Assembly (NCBI RefSeq): GCF_026241095.1
Contig: NZ_JAPFGB010000029.1
Location: 1 to 64,000 of the forward strand
DNA from: Saccharopolyspora sp. NFXS83
GTDB lineage: Bacteria; Actinomycetota; Actinomycetes; Mycobacteriales; Pseudonocardiaceae
DNA: 64,000 nucleotides
Reading direction: 5' to 3'
A program made the translations under genes and the position numbers. Position 1 is the first letter of the stretch. The number at the start of each line of letters is the position of its first letter. Below are positions 41,723 through 52,208 of the stretch, piece by piece. The notes beneath the pieces were generated by a model. It worked only from the letters and a program-made list of their open reading frames with translations, was not told where the DNA came from and ran no database searches.

Positions 41723-41981
41723 CCGGGGAACTCACCCCAGCGGGACGCGGAACAGCTCGTCCGGGTTCGAGTCCCATCCCGAGGCCGTTGGCGAGTCCTG
41801 GACTACGACGGATCCTGGTAGCGGTCTCAGCGAGAAGAAGTAGTTCCGTCCGTGGCACCGGGCTCGGGCTCGATCGTCGAATTCGCGGAGGGCGGATGGC
41901 CTAGAATGCGGGCTCGCACCGCACGCTCCGGTGGGCCGTGACGTGCCCGATTCCGGGAGGTGCGACCGGAGGAGGCGCAAC

Positions 41982-42551
41982 ATGGCCAGGGACACCGACC
42001 GTCCGCTGCGGTCCGACGCGCAGCGGAATCGGGAGAAGATCCTGTCCACCGCGGCGCGGATGTTCGCCGAGCGGGGCTTGGACGCGCACCTCGATCACAT
42101 CGCGAAGGAAGCGGGCGTCGGTTCCGGCACGCTGTACCGGAACTTCTCGACCAGGGAGGCGCTGATCGAGGCCGCCTACCGGCACGAGCTGAGCCGCCTC
42201 TGCGATGCCTCGCCGCACCTGCTGGCGACGTTGCCTCCGGGAGAGGCGTTGCGCGCTTGGATGGCCCGGGCCCTCGACTACGCGACGGCGAAGCTGGGGA
42301 TGGCCGACGCGCTGCGCGCCGTCATCGATTCCGGTGGCGCACCGTACGACAAGAGCAAGGAAATGCTGCTCGACTCGATCACGCCGCTGCTGGACGCGGG
42401 CGCCCGCGCCGGGGTGATCAGGGACGACGTTCCGGCGGCGGACCTGCTGCTGGGCCTGTTCGGCATCGCGATGGCCGCCGGGGGAGCCGAGCACCGGGAG
42501 CAGGCCGAACGGCTGCTCGACCTGCTCTTCGACGGCCTCCGCGTGCGCTGA
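41982..42551 (+). CDS. TetR-family regulator
   Basis: 189-residue TetR protein with HTH AHLDHIAKEAGVGSGTLYRNFSTREALIEAAY (about residues 34-65) and a SACE_7040-like C-terminal domain pattern. ATG at 41982 follows GGAGGAGG. It stands alone, converging on the molybdenum oxidoreductase operon across three hairpin elements. Target unknown. Confidence 0.88.
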   Translation: MARDTDRPLRSDAQRNREKILSTAARMFAERGLDAHLDHIAKEAGVGSGTLYRNFSTREALIEAAYRHELSRLCDASPHLLATLPPGEALRAWMARALDYATAKLGMADALRAVIDSGGAPYDKSKEMLLDSITPLLDAGARAGVIRDDVPAADLLLGLFGIAMAAGGAEHREQAERLLDLLFDGLRVR

Positions 42552-42555
42552 CCCG

Positions 42556-42846
42556 AGTCAACGGCCCGTTCGTCCAATAGGAGTGGGCGAACGGTCCGTT
42601 CACTTCATCGGCATCGCCCCCACCAAGCTCATGGCCGCGCCGTCTCCCCGCGTTGCTCACGTCGGAAGCTGATTCGAGTGAACGGCCTGTTCGTCCAACG
42701 GGTTCGGACGAACAGGCCGTTCACTCCACTGGAATCGCTTCCGGGCGCGTGTGGTGGCGCTAGGGGGAGTCGGTTGTGGCTCGGTGGTGGGGATGTGGGT
42801 GAACGGCCCATTCGTCCAACGGGTTTGGGCGAACGGACCGTTCACT
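42556..42846. repeat. 49-nt hairpin elements, cluster 9 (3 copies)
   Basis: Elements at 42556-42604, 42677-42725 and 42798-42846, spaced exactly 121 nt from start to start. The first starts 5 nt after the TetR stop codon. The middle one shows a compensatory pair: GGCCTG in the left arm matched by CAGGCC in the right, where most copies have GGACCG/CGGTCC. Confidence 0.9.
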
Positions 42847-42932
42847 CCGGAGCGTCCGCGACGAAGCCGAACGCACAGCGGCCCGCCCACCCCGTTCGGG
42901 GCGGGCGGACCGCCGACGTGATCACCTGCGCA

Positions 42933-45046
42933 CTACCCGGCCGCGTTGAGCACCCGGTCCAGGCTGATCGGCAGGTCCCGGTGCCGCACGCCGGTCGCGT
43001 GCCGCACGGCGTTCGCGATGGCGGCGGCGGTGCCGACGATGCCGACCTCGCCGACGCCCTTCACCCCGGACGGGTTGTCCTCGTCGGGGTCGTCGACCCA
43101 GTCCACCTCGATCTCGGGGACGTCGGCGTGCGCGGCGATGTGGTACCCGGCGAGGTTCGCGTTGGCCTGCCTCCCGGTCGCGTCCCGCACGCCCTCTTCG
43201 TGCAGCGCCATCGACAAGCCCATGATCATGCCGCCGGCGAACTGGCTGCGCGCGGTCAGCGGGTTGATGATCCGGCCCACCGCGAACATGCCCAGCAGCC
43301 GCCGCACCCGCACCTCACCGCTGGCCACGTCGACCGCGACCTCGGCGAACTGGGAGCTGAAGGAATGCCGTTCGAGCTGCTTGCGGGCACCGATCAGCTC
43401 GGTGGTGTCGGCCCGCGCGGTCACCGGTGCCCGCTCGCCCGCGGCGAGCTTCTTCTGCAGCGCCCGCGCCGCCTCGATGATCGCGAAGGACCAGGACTCG
43501 GTGCCGCGCGAACCGCCCGCGAGGAACGCGGGCCCGAAGTCGCTGTCGGCGATCCGGATCCGCACCGCTTCCAGCGGCACCTCCAGTGCTTCCGCGGCGA
43601 CCTGGGACAGCGCGGTGCGCGCCCCGGTACCGATGTCGGCGGCGGCGATGCGCACCTCGTAGGTGCCGTCGGCCTCGGCGGTGATCGCGGCTGTGGAGGG
43701 CATCGGCCCGGCGCCGAACGAGCCCGCCGCGACCCCGGTGCCCAGCAGCCAGCGCCCGTCGCGGCGCATGCCGGGCCGCGGGTCCCGCTGCCACCAGCCG
43801 AAGCGGCTCGCGCCCTGCTCCAGGCAGTCCACCAGCCTGCGGCTGCTGAACGGAGTCCCGGAAACGGGTCCGACGTTCGGCTCGTTGCGCAGCCGCAGCT
43901 CCACCGGGTCGATGTCGAGCCGCTCCGCGAGCTCGTCCATCGCCGATTCCAGCGCGAACGACCCGGGCGCCGCGCCGGGTGCCCGCATCCAGCCCGGCGA
44001 GGGCACGTTCAACGGCACCACGCGAGTGCGGGTGCGGATCGCCTCCGACGCGTACATCACGCCGGTGAGCTCGGTGCCGAGCTCCACGAATTCCTTGATG
44101 GTGGAGGTGAACGACCTGGACTCGTGGTCGATGGCGCGCATCCGGCCGTCGGCGTCGGCGGCGAGCCGCACCCGCTGCTCGGTCGCGGACCGCAGCGACG
44201 TGACCGCGAAGACCTGCGGGCGCGTCAGCACCACCCGCACCGGGCGCTGCGTCAGGGTCGCTGCCATCACCGCGAGCACCAGCTGCGGACCGGCGGCCTT
44301 CGACCCGAAGCCGCCGCCGACGTGCTCGGAACGGACCCGCACCGACTCGGGAGTGAGGTCGAACAGCGTCGCCAAGATCTGCGCGACCAGGTAGGAACCC
44401 TGGTTGGCGTCGACGACCTCCAGCCGCCCGTCCTCCCAGCGCGCCATGGACGCGTGCGGCTCCATCGCCGCGTGGTGCTCCTCGGGAGTGCTGTAGGTCT
44501 GCTCGACGACGGCCGCGGCCCCGTCGGCTTCGGCGTCCACGTCGCCCTTGTCGACGGTGCCCGCGCCTTCCGGCGCGTACTCGGCGGGGTGGTCGGCGCG
44601 GAACTCGGAGTCGTGCGGCTCGACCTCGTAGGTGACTTCGAGGGCGTCGGCGGCGGCACGGGCCTGCTCCGGCGTCTTCGCCACCACCAGCGCCACCGGG
44701 TGCCCCACGTAGCGCACCCGATCGTCCTGCAGCAGCTGCAATCCCGGGTCGGGGCCGAAGATCCCGGCTTCCGGGTTCAGCCGCGGCGCGTTGCCGTGGT
44801 GCAGGACGGTGAGCACGCCGGGCATGTCCAGCACCGCTTCGTCGCCGATCGAGGTGATGCGGCCGTGCGCGGCGGTGGACAGCACGAGCGAACCGTGCGC
44901 GAGGTCCTCGATGGAGTGGTCGGCGGCGTAGCGGGCCGCACCGGTGACCTTGGCGCGGCCTTCGAGCCGGGTGCGGGCGGAGCCGGCGGTCCCGGTGTCG
45001 GCGGGGGAGGTGGTGCTCGTCGTGCTCACCCGCGGGTCGATCGTGG

Positions 45047-45050
<4 letters not shown>
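42933..45050 (-). CDS. paoC: Molybdenum aldehyde oxidoreductase, molybdopterin subunit
   Basis: 705-residue large subunit of the xanthine oxidase family (PaoC/YagR type). It begins with the a/b hammerhead domain (RTRLEGRAKVTGAARYAADH). Mo-pterin motifs include GGGFGSKAAGPQ and GTGARTALSQVAAEAL. The active-site Glu lies in GVKGVGEVGIVG near the C-terminus. It oxidises aldehydes with water at the Mo centre. Its start overlaps the FAD-subunit stop by 4 nt. Third gene of a three-subunit operon. Confidence 0.9.
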
Positions 45051-46035
<985 letters not shown>

Positions 46036-46039
<4 letters not shown>

Positions 46040-46608
46040 GCCGAGACCTCCGTTCCGCCGTGGGACACGGTGCTCTCGGCCTCGTGCATGGTGGCGGCCT
46101 GCGCGACCGCGCGCACGATCGAGTTGTGCGCGCCGCAGCGGCACAGGTTGCCGCTCATCCGCTCGCGGATCTCCGCGGCGTCCAGCGGTGGTGCGCCGGC
46201 GTCGGGCCGGACGTCTTCGGTGGCGGCGCTGGGCCAGCCCGCCGCGTGCTCCTCGATGACGGCGACGGCCGAACAGATCTGGCCGGGAGTGCAGTAACCG
46301 CACTGGTAGCCGTCGAAGTCGAGGAAGGCCTGCTGCACCGGGTGCAGCCGGTCGCCGTCGGCGATCCCTTCGACGGTGGTGACCTCGGATCCGTCGACGC
46401 CGACGGCGAACTGCAGGCAGGACACCGCCCGCTTGCCGTCGAGCAGCACGGTGCAGGCGCCGCACTGCCCTTGGTCGCAGCCTTTCTTCGTGCCCACCAG
46501 GTCGAGTTCGTCCCGGAGCGCGTCGAGCAGGGTGGTGCGGTTGTCGACCGTGAGGGAACGGTCCTCGCCGTTCACCCGCAGCGAGATGGTGGAGCTGTGG
46601 TGGGACAT
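46036..46608 (-). CDS. paoA: Molybdenum aldehyde oxidoreductase, 2Fe-2S subunit
   Basis: 190-residue small subunit with two [2Fe-2S] sites: plant-type KKGCDQGQCGACTVLLDG, and the helical CGYCTPGQ plus CRCGAHNSIVRA. The E. coli PaoA is exported by a Tat signal. This protein begins MSHHSSTISLRVNGED without a signal, so it is probably cytoplasmic. First gene of the operon. Confidence 0.9.
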
Positions 46609-47101
46609 GGAGTCTCCGTCGGTATCAGACAAGGACGGGAAGTGACGTCGCGCGATGGTTCCGGGGCGTGCCGCGGTGGCCACCTTCGTGCTCACGAGAC
46701 CGCGCGGCAGCGGTCGAACACGACCGTCGCCGCAGCCGGATCGTCGAAGGTCCAGTGGAAACCCATCCAAGCGGGGACGTCTCCACTTCACTGTAGGCGA
46801 CCTGCGGCGGACCCGGCAAACCGCTCAACGACCCGGCGCTTCGGAAAAATCCCGCATTCGGCCACCTGTTCGGGTCGAATCGGATCGCGCGAGGTGAGCC
46901 GAACCGCGACCACATCAAGATGTGCGTCGCATCCAGGGATGTGAGGCTGGGTTCCCCGCGGCCGGAGCGGGCCTGGTCGCGGAGTCCTGCAGGTCGCCGA
47001 AGGTGGTCGGGAGAGACCACCGGCGAATCCGAGGTGGGCCGTCCCGCATGCCGATGATCGTTCGCGGGTGTTCCGGGCGGACCCCGGCCGAGGAGGAGCC
47101 G
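46609..47101. other. Divergent intergenic region
   Basis: About 490 nt between the leftward oxidoreductase operon and the rightward MFS gene. It must hold both promoters. No operator or hairpin stands out. Confidence 0.5.
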
Positions 47102-48526
47102 ATGGCGGCGAGCGCACGGAAGCGGCGACATCGCGGGCAGCGCCTGGAGGACCAGGTCGACATCGTCGAGGAAGGCAAGGTCCGCCGTGCCGTGACCGCC
47201 GCGGGCATCGGCAACATGATGGAGTGGTTCGACTTCGGCGTCTTCAGCTACCTGGTCGTGATCACCGGGAAGGTCTTCTTCCCCGCGGGAAATCCGACGG
47301 TCCAGCTGCTGTCGACGTTCGCCACCTTCGCCGTCGCCTTCATCGTGCGCCCGCTGGGCGGATTCGTGTTCGGCCCGCTCGGCGACCGCCTCGGCCGCAA
47401 GCGGGTCCTGGCCATCACGATGATCATGATGGCGCTCGGCACCGTGGCCATCGGATTCATCCCCTCGTACGCGACGATCGGCATCTGGGCGCCGATCCTG
47501 CTGCTGGTCGCCAGGGTCGTGCAGGGCTTCTCCACCGGCGGCGAGTACGGCGGCGCCACCACGTTCGTCTCCGAGTACGCGCCCGACAAGCGACGCGGTT
47601 TCCTGGCGAGCTGGCTGGAGTTCGGAACCCTCACCGGCTACGCGCTGGGAGCGGCGGTGGTCACGATCCTGCTCACCACCCTCGGCGAGCAGGAGATGGT
47701 GAACTGGGGCTGGCGCATCCCGTTCCTGCTGGCCGGACCGCTCGGCGTGATCGGCCTGTACCTGCGCTTCCGCTTGGAGGAGACGCCCGCGCAGCAGCAA
47801 GCGGAGTCCTCGGCCGACGGCGAAGCCGACAGCGGTCTCGGCATCTACCGCACGATCTTCCGCGACCACTGGCGCCCGGTGCTGACCTGCGTGTCCCTGG
47901 TAGCCGTGTTCAACGTCGCGAACTACATGCTCACCGCGTACATCCCCACCTACATCACCGCGGACCTGCACTACGCCCACACCTCGGCGCTGGTGTTCGT
48001 GCTGGTCACGATGCTGGTCATCATGGGATTCGTGGTGCGGCTGGGCCGGATCTCCGACAAGATCGGCCGCCTGCCGATCGTCGCGGCCGGAGCCGGCGCG
48101 CTCGTCGTGCTGTCCTGGCCCGCGTTCTGGATGATCAGCCGCGGAGCGGTTTGGGCCGTGATCGGCGGCCTGATCATCCTCGGCCTGATGCTGATCTGCT
48201 TCAGCTCGACGATGCCCTCCACGCTCCCCGCGCTGTTCCCCACGCACGTCCGCTACGGCGGCGTCTCGATCAGCTACAACATCTCGGTGGCGGTCTTCGG
48301 CGGCACCACCCCGCTGCTGTCGGAATACCTGGTCAGCACAACGGGCAACACCACCGCCCCGGCGTTCGTGCTCATCGCCGCCGGGCTGCTCGGCCTGATC
48401 GCGTCCTGGTTCGCGAGGGAGACCGCGGGCCGCCCCCTGCCCGGAGCGAAACCCACCGCGGGCTCGCGGGAGGAAGCCCGCGAAACCTTGGCAGAACAGC
48501 GCGGCGAAGTGGACGGGACGACATGA
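47102..48526 (+). CDS. MFS metabolite:H+ symporter, ProP-like
   Basis: 474-residue carrier of the MHS branch. Signatures are GNMMEWFDFGVFSYL (helix 1), PLGGFVFGPLGDRLGRKR (loop 2-3) and GGEYGGATTFVSEYAP (helix 5). Relatives take up betaine, proline or organic acids. ATG 47102 follows GAGGAG. It is coupled to the DUF1772 gene by a 4-nt overlap. Substrate open. Confidence 0.85.
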   Translation: MAASARKRRHRGQRLEDQVDIVEEGKVRRAVTAAGIGNMMEWFDFGVFSYLVVITGKVFFPAGNPTVQLLSTFATFAVAFIVRPLGGFVFGPLGDRLGRKRVLAITMIMMALGTVAIGFIPSYATIGIWAPILLLVARVVQGFSTGGEYGGATTFVSEYAPDKRRGFLASWLEFGTLTGYALGAAVVTILLTTLGEQEMVNWGWRIPFLLAGPLGVIGLYLRFRLEETPAQQQAESSADGEADSGLGIYRTIFRDHWRPVLTCVSLVAVFNVANYMLTAYIPTYITADLHYAHTSALVFVLVTMLVIMGFVVRLGRISDKIGRLPIVAAGAGALVVLSWPAFWMISRGAVWAVIGGLIILGLMLICFSSTMPSTLPALFPTHVRYGGVSISYNISVAVFGGTTPLLSEYLVSTTGNTTAPAFVLIAAGLLGLIASWFARETAGRPLPGAKPTAGSREEARETLAEQRGEVDGTT

Positions 48527-49086
48527 CCCGGCCCCCGCCTCGCGGAACTCCGGAGCGGAGGGCGATGACGGTGATCGATTCGCCGCGGATCGGGACGGTG
48601 ATCCTGCTGCTGGCCACGCTGACCACCGGGCTGCAAGCAGGCACCTACTACATCTTCGCCTGCGGGGTGATGCCCGGACTGGAGCTCGGCGACGACCGGA
48701 CGTTCGTCGCGGCGATGCAGCAGTTCAACGTCTCCTTCATCAACCCGTGGTTCCTCGCGACCTTCCTGGGCGCCCCCGTGCTCGCGCTGATCGCGGTCGT
48801 GACCCACCGCCGCACGCGGCGGGCGTTGTGGGCGTCGGTGACCGTCGGATTCCTGCTGGCCATGGCCACCGTCGTGATCACATCGGTGGTCCACTTCCCG
48901 CTCAACGCCGCGCTCGACGCCGCAGGACCACCCGACCGGGCGCCGAACCTGCACGCGGTCCGCGAGGCGAACGCCGCCACCTGGATCCGCTGGAACACCG
49001 TCCGCGCCGTGACCTCGACCGCGGCCTTGGCGGCGCTCTCGTACGCCTTGCTCATTTCAGGCCACCGAGAAGAACACCGGAAGTAA
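48523..49086 (+). CDS. DUF1772 membrane protein
   Basis: 187 residues with four predicted helices (TVILLLATLTTGLQAGTYYIFACGVMPGL; NPWFLATFLGAPVLALIAVV; ASVTVGFLLAMATVVITSVVHFPLNAAL; TSTAALAALSYALLIS) and the DUF1772 landmark NAATWIRWNTVR. Relatives include anthrone-oxygenase-like proteins. The ATG overlaps the MFS stop by 4 nt. Confidence 0.8.
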   Translation: MTRPPPRGTPERRAMTVIDSPRIGTVILLLATLTTGLQAGTYYIFACGVMPGLELGDDRTFVAAMQQFNVSFINPWFLATFLGAPVLALIAVVTHRRTRRALWASVTVGFLLAMATVVITSVVHFPLNAALDAAGPPDRAPNLHAVREANAATWIRWNTVRAVTSTAALAALSYALLISGHREEHRK

Positions 49087-49155
49087 CCGGAAGGCGAGCG
49101 CCGATTCATTCACGGCCGCCCCGGAATCAAGGCACCCCACACCCGCCAAAAGAAA

Positions 49156-49182
49156 AAACCCCAGGCCGATGACCTGGGGTTT
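49156..49182 (-). terminator. Original tRNA-Lys terminator
   Basis: AAACCCCAGG-N7-CCTGGGGTTT directly downstream (leftward) of the displaced tRNA-Lys 3' fragment. The same hairpin with a different loop lies at 61564-61590 beside the intact tRNA. Confidence 0.75.
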
Positions 49183-49185
49183 CTG

Positions 49186-49219
49186 TGCGCCAACAGGGAC
49201 TTGAACCCCGAACCCGCTG
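49186..49219 (-). other. Left attachment site, tRNA-Lys 3' remnant
   Basis: 34 nt identical to 61594-61627, covering the T arm and acceptor 3' side of tRNA-Lys. Homology ends at 49219/61627. The three bases on the 3' side differ: no CCA here, CCA at the intact gene. Confidence 0.9.
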
Positions 49220-49819
49220 TTCTGGTGTCCGCGCTGTCCGGCATCTTCCAACGCTTGACGACAACCCCGGTCACCTGCATGAACGCCATGAGCAGAGGTG
49301 AGGTCGCTTGCCGTCATCTGACGTCGGCGAGGGTCGATTATTGGCACTTCATTGGCAACTTTTAGGCTGTGTCCACCAACAGTCACTCACGATTAACCCT
49401 GCCTCCGGAGGGCTTCCCAGCCGTGGCATCTTTCTGAAGCGCGGCTGGCCTCCCGCGTGGGGCAGCCAGTCGCGAGCATCGGTCAGGTGCAGTCGTCGTC
49501 GGTTGTCTGCGGGCTGCATGTGCCCCGGATGTGCCTCTAGGCGGTCGGTGACTTGGAACCTGCTGATTTGCGAGCAGCGGCGCGGTGGTTCGGCTGGCTG
49601 GACTGTGGATTCTTCGTGACGGCCTGTGTCGTCTAGTGCGACTTAACCGTTGTTCCGTGTCGTCTTGTCTCGAATGGTGATGACTTCGTGTCTCATCGAT
49701 GATCGCTTGCTGTGTAATTCGAGAGCCAAGGTCACAAATTTGCTAGTGACGCTACATACTCCCGGCGTATACACTTCATCGAAGCAATCAAGCGTAGCGC
49801 GAATTAAGAGAGGATAAAA
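49220..49819. other. AICE left end, no gene recognised
   Basis: About 600 nt. It contains TTGGCAC at 49341 and TTGGCAA at 49352, echoing three similar repeats at 61529-61559 by the other end. The last 150 nt turn AT-rich and must hold the promoter of the DUF3800 gene. Frames present look non-coding. Confidence 0.5.
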
Positions 49820-50605
49820 ATGAAACAAAAAAGACGGACGATCTTTTCCCAGAAAAGTACGCCAGACGAAGTTGACGGAAACGCGCTCTCGTTATATCCA
49901 GTTAAACTCTATATGGATGAATCCGGAAATGGGAACCAGCGAGATCCATTACTCGTAGGGGGGATTGTTGCCGACATTGAATCAGAAAGCTTGGAGTCTG
50001 AAGTTGAGCAGCTGTATGAGAACCTTGCTGCCCGCCGGTATCTCAGGGGTTACGAAAGCTTCGAGAAATTTCGAGAGCATGGGTTCCATGCCAGCAGTGA
50101 TTCTGTTGAAATTTCTGTACCCTTCTTTAGGCTAATCCAAGAGAGCGTGGCGTTCAAGGCTTATGTTTACATAACAGATCGAAGTGGACTCTCTCCTCTT
50201 TCGGAAGTTGAGCAAATTAAGGAACTTTACGCAGCCCTGGTTTCGGATAATCTGATTCGATACCGCAGGGAAGAAGAAGTTTTTTGCTATATTGAGGAGA
50301 ATAGCTCACTTCGTGAATTTGCCCGGCAACTGCCGTTGATTGCGCCACGCAAAGCGGTCGAAAAGCTAGGGCGTAAGGTCTCGCTTCCGACGCTTCGGGT
50401 CGAAATGGTAAAAAAGCGTGAAAAGATTTTGGTATCTATCATTGATTATATTATGATGGCCATCAGTCGCTGGGCTCGTGATCAGTACTTGAGAGATATA
50501 ACTAAGCGAGGATACCGCAATTTTCGAGAAGTGGAGTCGACCATATCATTATTGTATTCGGTCGAGCATGGAGTCCTGCTGAATCGGAATTCTGGCGCGA
50601 ACTGA
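49820..50605 (+). CDS. DUF3800 protein, putative retron effector
   Basis: 261-residue DUF3800 protein. The signature LYMDESGNGNQRDPLLVGGIV lies at residues 31-51, with DES as likely catalytic acids of an RNase H-like fold. Later acidic and basic segments (FCYIEENSSL, VSIIDYIMMAISRWARDQYL) fit the family. GAGAGGATAAAA precedes the ATG. Codons and base content are AT-rich, unlike the host. It is followed by a 134-nt RNA-like spacer and a retron-type RT gene. DUF3800 is one of the effector classes found with retrons (type VII as I recall). I infer that it is the toxic effector held in check by the RT-msDNA complex. Confidence 0.8.
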   Translation: MKQKRRTIFSQKSTPDEVDGNALSLYPVKLYMDESGNGNQRDPLLVGGIVADIESESLESEVEQLYENLAARRYLRGYESFEKFREHGFHASSDSVEISVPFFRLIQESVAFKAYVYITDRSGLSPLSEVEQIKELYAALVSDNLIRYRREEEVFCYIEENSSLREFARQLPLIAPRKAVEKLGRKVSLPTLRVEMVKKREKILVSIIDYIMMAISRWARDQYLRDITKRGYRNFREVESTISLLYSVEHGVLLNRNSGAN

Positions 50606-50739
50606 AGGGGTGTGATATGCTACGCAAGGCGGAGCCATCGTCAGAGTAGTGTGCGACTACGCACACGTTGCAGCAGAGGTCATGCGCAGTGTAGGGACAT
50701 GGCTCCGCCCCTTACTTTGAAGATGAGGCAGACGACGTA
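50606..50739 (+). ncRNA. Candidate retron msr-msd RNA
   Basis: The 134 nt between effector and RT genes fold well. An 11-bp outer stem pairs GGCGGAGCCAT (50628-50638) with ATGGCTCCGCC (50699-50709). Inside is the hairpin GTGTGCG-ACTA-CGCACAC (50649-50666). A closed outer stem with inner hairpins just upstream of the RT start is the layout of retron RNAs, where the a1/a2 stem primes reverse transcription. The branching G and exact ends cannot be fixed by eye. Confidence 0.55.
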
Positions 50740-51768
50740 ATGGCTAAATTTACGGTTGAAGATCTCGCTCAGTTTGCGGGCACGTCCGTGAAATACTTAG
50801 GTGTTATTGCTGATAGATTGCCTTCCGGGCGAGACTTTCAGTCGTTTAGTCATGCCACTCGGGGTGGGGGGACTAGGGAAATAGTGGCTCCGGCTGCTCC
50901 TCTGGATAATATCACAAAAAACCTTTATCGTAACTTTGTTCAGGAGTTTTCCTACTCTCCGCCGATGCACGTTCATGGCTTTATCAAAGGCCGCTCTACT
51001 CTGACAAATGCGATGGAGCATTTGGCTAAGCCATGTGTTCTAAGGGTGGACCTCAAAGAATTTTTTCCTTCGATTAGTTTTTCTCGGGTGCAGTCTTCTT
51101 TAGCTCAGCAAGGATTAAATCCGGATGCTGCGGAAATCTGCTCCCGCATTGTGACAATCAATTCGGTTTTGCCGATCGGGTTAAGTACGTCACCTCTGTT
51201 GTCTAATCTAGTTTTTTATGATACTGACGTTAAGTTGGCGGAATACAGCAAGATTCAAGGGTTATCGTTCACCAGGTACGTGGATGATTTGATTTTTTCT
51301 GGCGATGTCAATGATCGGCAACTGCTAGATATTCGTGAAATACTTGAGGAGGATGGATGGTCTGTTAATGATCGAAAAGTAGCTTTTATGCGACGTGGAG
51401 GACCGCAGTATGTGACCGGGCTTTACGTGGGCTGCGCAGATAGACCGCGTGTGCCTCGTGCAATAAAGAAGCAGCTCCGCTGGGTGACGCACATGATTAA
51501 AACTGTGGGTTACGAGGTATATTATGAAGATTTTGGCGGCGGAGAGTCAGAAATGTTTCCGAATCGCCTATTGGGGTGGGCTCGGTATGTTGCTTCAGTA
51601 GAGCCGGAAATCGGGAAACCGATGCTGAAGTTTTTCTTGGAAAATATCCCCGCCAATAGTTATTTTGGCGGTTTCGGAAGTATGGATTCTCCCGGGATTC
51701 AAGGTAAAAGTTTCTCTATTGGTGAATATATACGTATCCATCGAGATTCGCTGAGGCGTAACGAGTGA
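50740..51768 (+). CDS. Retron-type reverse transcriptase
   Basis: 342-residue RT with the retron hallmarks: NAMEH (NAxxH, residues 90-94), VDLKEFFPSI (first catalytic Asp 104), LPIGLSTSPLLSN (144-156), catalytic YVDD (180-183), and QYVTGLYV with the VTG of region Y (225-227). No maturase or endonuclease domain follows, which separates it from group II intron RTs. It makes msDNA from the adjacent RNA. Base content is AT-rich like the DUF3800 gene, so the two came as one cargo unit. It should act with the DUF3800 effector in anti-phage defence. Confidence 0.9.
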   Translation: MAKFTVEDLAQFAGTSVKYLGVIADRLPSGRDFQSFSHATRGGGTREIVAPAAPLDNITKNLYRNFVQEFSYSPPMHVHGFIKGRSTLTNAMEHLAKPCVLRVDLKEFFPSISFSRVQSSLAQQGLNPDAAEICSRIVTINSVLPIGLSTSPLLSNLVFYDTDVKLAEYSKIQGLSFTRYVDDLIFSGDVNDRQLLDIREILEEDGWSVNDRKVAFMRRGGPQYVTGLYVGCADRPRVPRAIKKQLRWVTHMIKTVGYEVYYEDFGGGESEMFPNRLLGWARYVASVEPEIGKPMLKFFLENIPANSYFGGFGSMDSPGIQGKSFSIGEYIRIHRDSLRRNE

Positions 51769-51816
51769 ATTCAAATTAATTATATTTGATTCAATTTTCC
51801 CTGGTTGTCGACCACC

Positions 51817-51900
51817 GCCGGGCAACCCGCTACGCCTGATGAGGCAAAGCTGCCAGTAGGAACTGGCAAGATGTCCGCCTACGTAGCGTGCCCAGCACGG
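51817..51900 (+). ncRNA. Structured RNA candidate after the RT gene
   Basis: Four nested or adjacent stems occur within 85 nt. CGGG/CCCG is at 51819-51829. An outer stem pairs GCTACG (51829-51834) with CGTAGC (51882-51887), with AGGC/GCCT inside it (51842-51845, 51877-51880). GCCAGT-AGGA-ACTGGC (51852-51867) is a perfect hairpin, and GTGC-CCA-GCAC lies at 51888-51898. It starts about 50 nt after the RT stop. It could be a second retron RNA, a terminator-like tail or another ncRNA. Confidence 0.45.
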
Positions 51901-52133
51901 TGTAGAGAAATTTGCGAGAAAGCGCGACGCTTCACGATATCTCGTTAACCTGACTGTGCCTCCTATGCCTCGAAATCAGCTTGTGCGATGTGCTTCGGTC
52001 TTTCATGCGGCCCCTGCGTGGTTCCTGGCCGCCTGCCTTCCTTCTGCGCCCCGGACGCCGGGGGGCGCTGGGACCGGCGCCAGCCGCACGCCCGGCGACC
52101 CCCGACTTGGCCGGGGCTCGCATACAGCAGGCA

Positions 52134-52154
52134 GGCGGCCCCGCAGGGGCCGCC
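52134..52154. terminator. Hairpin terminator closing the retron unit
   Basis: GGCGGCCCC-GCA-GGGGCCGCC, perfect 9-bp stem, followed by a short T/A-rich stretch. It separates the rightward retron cargo from leftward AICE genes. Confidence 0.6.
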
Positions 52155-52208
52155 CTTGATGAAGAAAAGAAACTCTGAACACGAGCGCTCTGGGGCGCTG
52201 GCCTGGGC

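Noticed and set aside
41732-41870. tRNA-like GGTTCGAGTCC and a possible gene remnant after the RHS gene
   Set aside because: No five-pair T stem or other tRNA arms. The minus strand reads as a plausible protein tail (GRNYFFSLRPLPGSVVVQDS), so a gene remnant is more likely, but it is too short to annotate.
49308-49619. 103-codon frame in the AICE left end
   Set aside because: Trp/Cys/Arg-rich composition, no ribosome-binding site and no recognisable family.
50740-51900. Group II intron with its RT
   Set aside because: RT lacks maturase and endonuclease domains and has retron NAxxH and VTG motifs. The downstream RNA does not show a domain V-like 34-nt hairpin.
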